Assembly: GCA_031265005.1 (NCBI GenBank)
Contig: JAISDD010000159.1
Span: 1-7,998, forward strand
Length of the DNA: 7,998 nt
Source: Syntrophomonadaceae bacterium
GTDB taxonomy: Bacteria > Bacillota > Syntrophomonadia > Syntrophomonadales > Syntrophomonadaceae
Direction: 5' to 3'
The notes under the pieces were generated by a model that did no database searches, had not been told where the DNA came from, and saw nothing but the letters and a program-made list of their open reading frames with translations. This document shows, piece by piece, positions 6,500 through 7,998 of the stretch (position 1 is its first letter; each line of letters opens with the position of its first letter). The translations under genes were made by a program, and so were the position numbers.

Positions 6500-7399
6500 T
6501 TGGATGTTAAAGAACATATCAAGAAGCTGAAAGCCGAAAGGAACGCGGTTATATTAGCTCATTATTATCAAAGCCTGGAAGTTCAAGACGTGGCGGATCA
6601 AGTGGGCGATTCGTACGCTTTGGCTAAAATGGCCCAGTCGGCTCGCCAAGAGGTCATTGTTCTTTGCGGAGTGCGTTTCATGGCGGAAAGTGCTAAGATA
6701 TTGAACCCGGATAAAACGGTTTATCTGCCGGCTTCCGCCGCCGGTTGTCCGATGGCTGATATGATCGAACCGGACGACGTCATAAAGCTGAGAGAACAGT
6801 ATCCTGACGCGGCGGTAGTTTGCTATGTGAATTCTTCGGCGGCGGTCAAAGCGGTAAGCGATATTTGCTGTACTTCTTCTTCAGCGGAAAGGATCGTGCG
6901 CTCATTGCCGCAACGGCAGGTTATTTTTGTCCCTGACCAGAACCTTGGTTCCTATGTGGCGAAATTAGTTCCGGATAAGGAGATCATACTGTTTCCGGGC
7001 TATTGCCCTACCCATCACCGAATTGCAGCTGCTGACGCTGAAACGGCCAGAAACGAGCATCCAAACGCTAAAATACTTGCTCATCCTGAATGCCGGGAAG
7101 AAGTGCTGGAGTATGCTGATTACATAGGGAGTACGGCCGGTATTTTAGAACAAGCCTGTAACAGCAAGGAAAAAGAATTGATCATTGGTACTGAGATGGG
7201 AATCGTAGAGATTTTACAAAGAAAACTGCCGGATAAACGAATATATTCTTTAAAGTCGGCGCTTATTTGCCCTAATATGAAAAAAACAAAACTGGAGCAT
7301 ATAGAACGCTGCCTTGAAGGCAAAGCAGATCCGGTTGAACTTACGGCAGAGGAAATGGAAGGTGCTAGATTGAGCTTGGAGAGAATGGTAAGCGTATAG
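6500..7399 (+). CDS. nadA: quinolinate synthase NadA
   Basis: NadA condenses iminoaspartate with dihydroxyacetone phosphate to quinolinate, the second step of de novo NAD synthesis, using a 4Fe-4S cluster in the cytoplasm. At 299 residues it matches the compact three-domain form, as in Thermotoga. The three cluster cysteines are Cys83 (A-A-G-C-P-M-A-D), Cys169 (P-G-Y-C-P-T-H-H) and Cys257 (L-I-C-P-N-M). Substrate-site motifs are H21-Y-Y-Q, G-D-S-Y-A, Y-V-N-S-S-A near 109-114, D-Q-N-L-G near 146-150, H195-P-E-C, G-S-T-A-G near 210-214 and G-T-E-M-G. The start is TTG 6500; AAAGGAG at 6481-6487 lies 12 bases upstream and no nearer in-frame start exists. Its usual partners nadB and nadC are not in the window, so iminoaspartate must come from a gene elsewhere. 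Placement just after nifS-iscU fits its need for a cluster. No clear terminator follows. Confidence 0.96.
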   Translation: MDVKEHIKKLKAERNAVILAHYYQSLEVQDVADQVGDSYALAKMAQSARQEVIVLCGVRFMAESAKILNPDKTVYLPASAAGCPMADMIEPDDVIKLREQYPDAAVVCYVNSSAAVKAVSDICCTSSSAERIVRSLPQRQVIFVPDQNLGSYVAKLVPDKEIILFPGYCPTHHRIAAADAETARNEHPNAKILAHPECREEVLEYADYIGSTAGILEQACNSKEKELIIGTEMGIVEILQRKLPDKRIYSLKSALICPNMKKTKLEHIERCLEGKADPVELTAEEMEGARLSLERMVSV

Positions 7400-7613
7400 G
7401 TTGTTCTATCCTTCTTTTAAAAGAATATTTCGAACTTTCTCATTAAAAAACTGTATTCATTAAGAAATAAAAGAGCGGTGATACATATATAGATTTGTAC
7501 ATTTTGTATACTGCATGTTGTAGATTTCACGCAATATAGGCTCAGTATATAGTGTCCGTCTATACTTGCTTCACCACTTTCAAAAATAAAAATAAGGAGA
7601 CGACAGATCAATT
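7400..7613. other. AT-rich spacer after nadA
   Basis: No gene is supported here. A 14-base perfect palindrome (7412-7425) is all A/T except for one C/G pair and is not a convincing terminator. No -35/-10 pair stands out for the next gene, although several TATA-like stretches occur between 7505 and 7551. AAGGAG at 7594-7599 is the ribosome binding site of the gene at 7614. The composition changes sharply from AT-rich to GC-rich at the start of that gene. Confidence 0.45.
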
Positions 7614-7998
7614 ATGAGAAAGAGCAAAAAGTTTTTATCCCTGTTGATGGCTGCGTTGCTGTGCGTAATGCTGTTGCCGCTCACCGCGTTTGCGGCTGGG
7701 GAGATCGGCGTACAAGCGGGCGCGGCTGGCGTGTCCAATTCGCCCTATACGGATGGGTCGGTCGGCTTGCAATACGCGGATATCGTATATTTCGGCACAT
7801 ACCCGCAGAGCGAGTATACCGGCGACACGACGGGCTTCCCCGGGTCGCCCAGCACTGGAGAGGAGTACATGTCAGGCGGCGAGAAATACCGCTACCAGGA
7901 CGGCGCATGGTACAAGTATGAACCTATCGCATGGCGGGTGTTGAAAAACGACGGGACGAGCCTGTTTATCCTTTCGGACATGGGGCTGGACTGTCAGC
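7614..7998 (+). CDS. secreted DUF6273-like protein, N-terminal part (3' truncated by window)
   Basis: An open frame from ATG 7614 reads 128 residues to the window end without a stop. AAGGAG at 7594-7599 precedes it with a 14-base gap, rather long. Residues 1-27 are a textbook signal peptide: R-K-S-K-K, hydrophobic core about 7-22, and cleavage after T-A-F-A at 27. The mature part has V-Y-F-G-T-Y-P-Q at 58-65, Y-E-P-I-A-W-R-V-L at 102-110 and L-F-I-L-S-D-M-G-L-D at 117-126, the pattern I associate with the DUF6273 domain of secreted proteins from anaerobic Bacillota; its function is unknown. Proteins of this kind are often long with further repeats or binding domains, which cannot be seen. The coding sequence is markedly GC-rich compared with nadA and with its own upstream region, so its origin may differ from that of the neighbours. 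Confidence 0.75.
   Translation, partial: MRKSKKFLSLLMAALLCVMLLPLTAFAAGEIGVQAGAAGVSNSPYTDGSVGLQYADIVYFGTYPQSEYTGDTTGFPGSPSTGEEYMSGGEKYRYQDGAWYKYEPIAWRVLKNDGTSLFILSDMGLDCQ

Noticed and set aside
7412..7425. 14-base palindrome TTCTTTTAAAAGAA as a terminator for nadA
   Set aside because: The stem has a single G/C pair and no loop bases, and only a mixed sequence follows, so it would not form a stable hairpin.
7417..7611. 64-codon minus-strand open frame after nadA
   Set aside because: Low-complexity AT-rich sequence, no ribosome binding site and no family resemblance.
7661..7944. Overlapping open frames in other frames at the right end (both strands)
   Set aside because: They are rich in Arg and Pro, as expected of shadows of GC-rich coding DNA, and conflict with the frame that has a signal peptide and DUF6273-like motifs.

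Overview
The window looks like chromosomal DNA from an anaerobic member of the Bacillota (Firmicutes). It has strong AGGAG-type ribosome binding sites, sigma-A-like promoters, GTG and TTG starts, a copper-amine-oxidase-N/NPCBM-like secreted protein and an acetyl-type MetA. A Negativicutes or Clostridia host is plausible, but nothing here fixes the genus. All genes that can be supported run on the + strand.

Layout. Bases 1-1071 hold the C-terminal part of a large FtsX/MacB-type ABC permease that is cut by the window edge. Bases 1072-1514 hold no convincing gene, only a minus-strand reading frame broken by a stop. A small terminator (1515-1541), a perfect 8-3-8 inverted repeat (1543-1561) and a good promoter (1563-1591) then lead into a hotdog-fold acyl-CoA thioesterase (1623-2084). 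After a leader-like spacer of about 375 bases comes metA (2461-3378), followed by a secreted CuAO_N/NPCBM-like protein (3547-4290) that ends in a clear rho-independent terminator. An AT-rich spacer carries a near-consensus promoter (4638-4666) for nifS-iscU (cysteine desulfurase and Fe-S scaffold). Then comes nadA (quinolinate synthase, a 4Fe-4S enzyme). The last 385 bases are the start of a secreted DUF6273-like protein that runs off the window.

How the genes relate. nifS and iscU are separated by 3 bases and almost certainly form one operon. They supply sulfur and assemble Fe-S clusters, and nadA just downstream needs such a cluster, so the trio makes functional sense as NAD-precursor synthesis with its own cluster supply. 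metA starts methionine synthesis from homoserine; the Glu at residue 111 points to acetyl-CoA rather than succinyl-CoA as acyl donor. The thioesterase and the CuAO_N protein look like independent single-gene units.

Composition is uneven. The permease at the left edge and the secreted protein at the right edge are GC-rich, while the genes between are clearly AT-richer. The ends may be acquired or otherwise atypical DNA. I see no CRISPR array, tRNA, rRNA, complete insertion sequence or recognisable defence system. I do not see evidence for a previously undescribed system here; the findings are modest leads.
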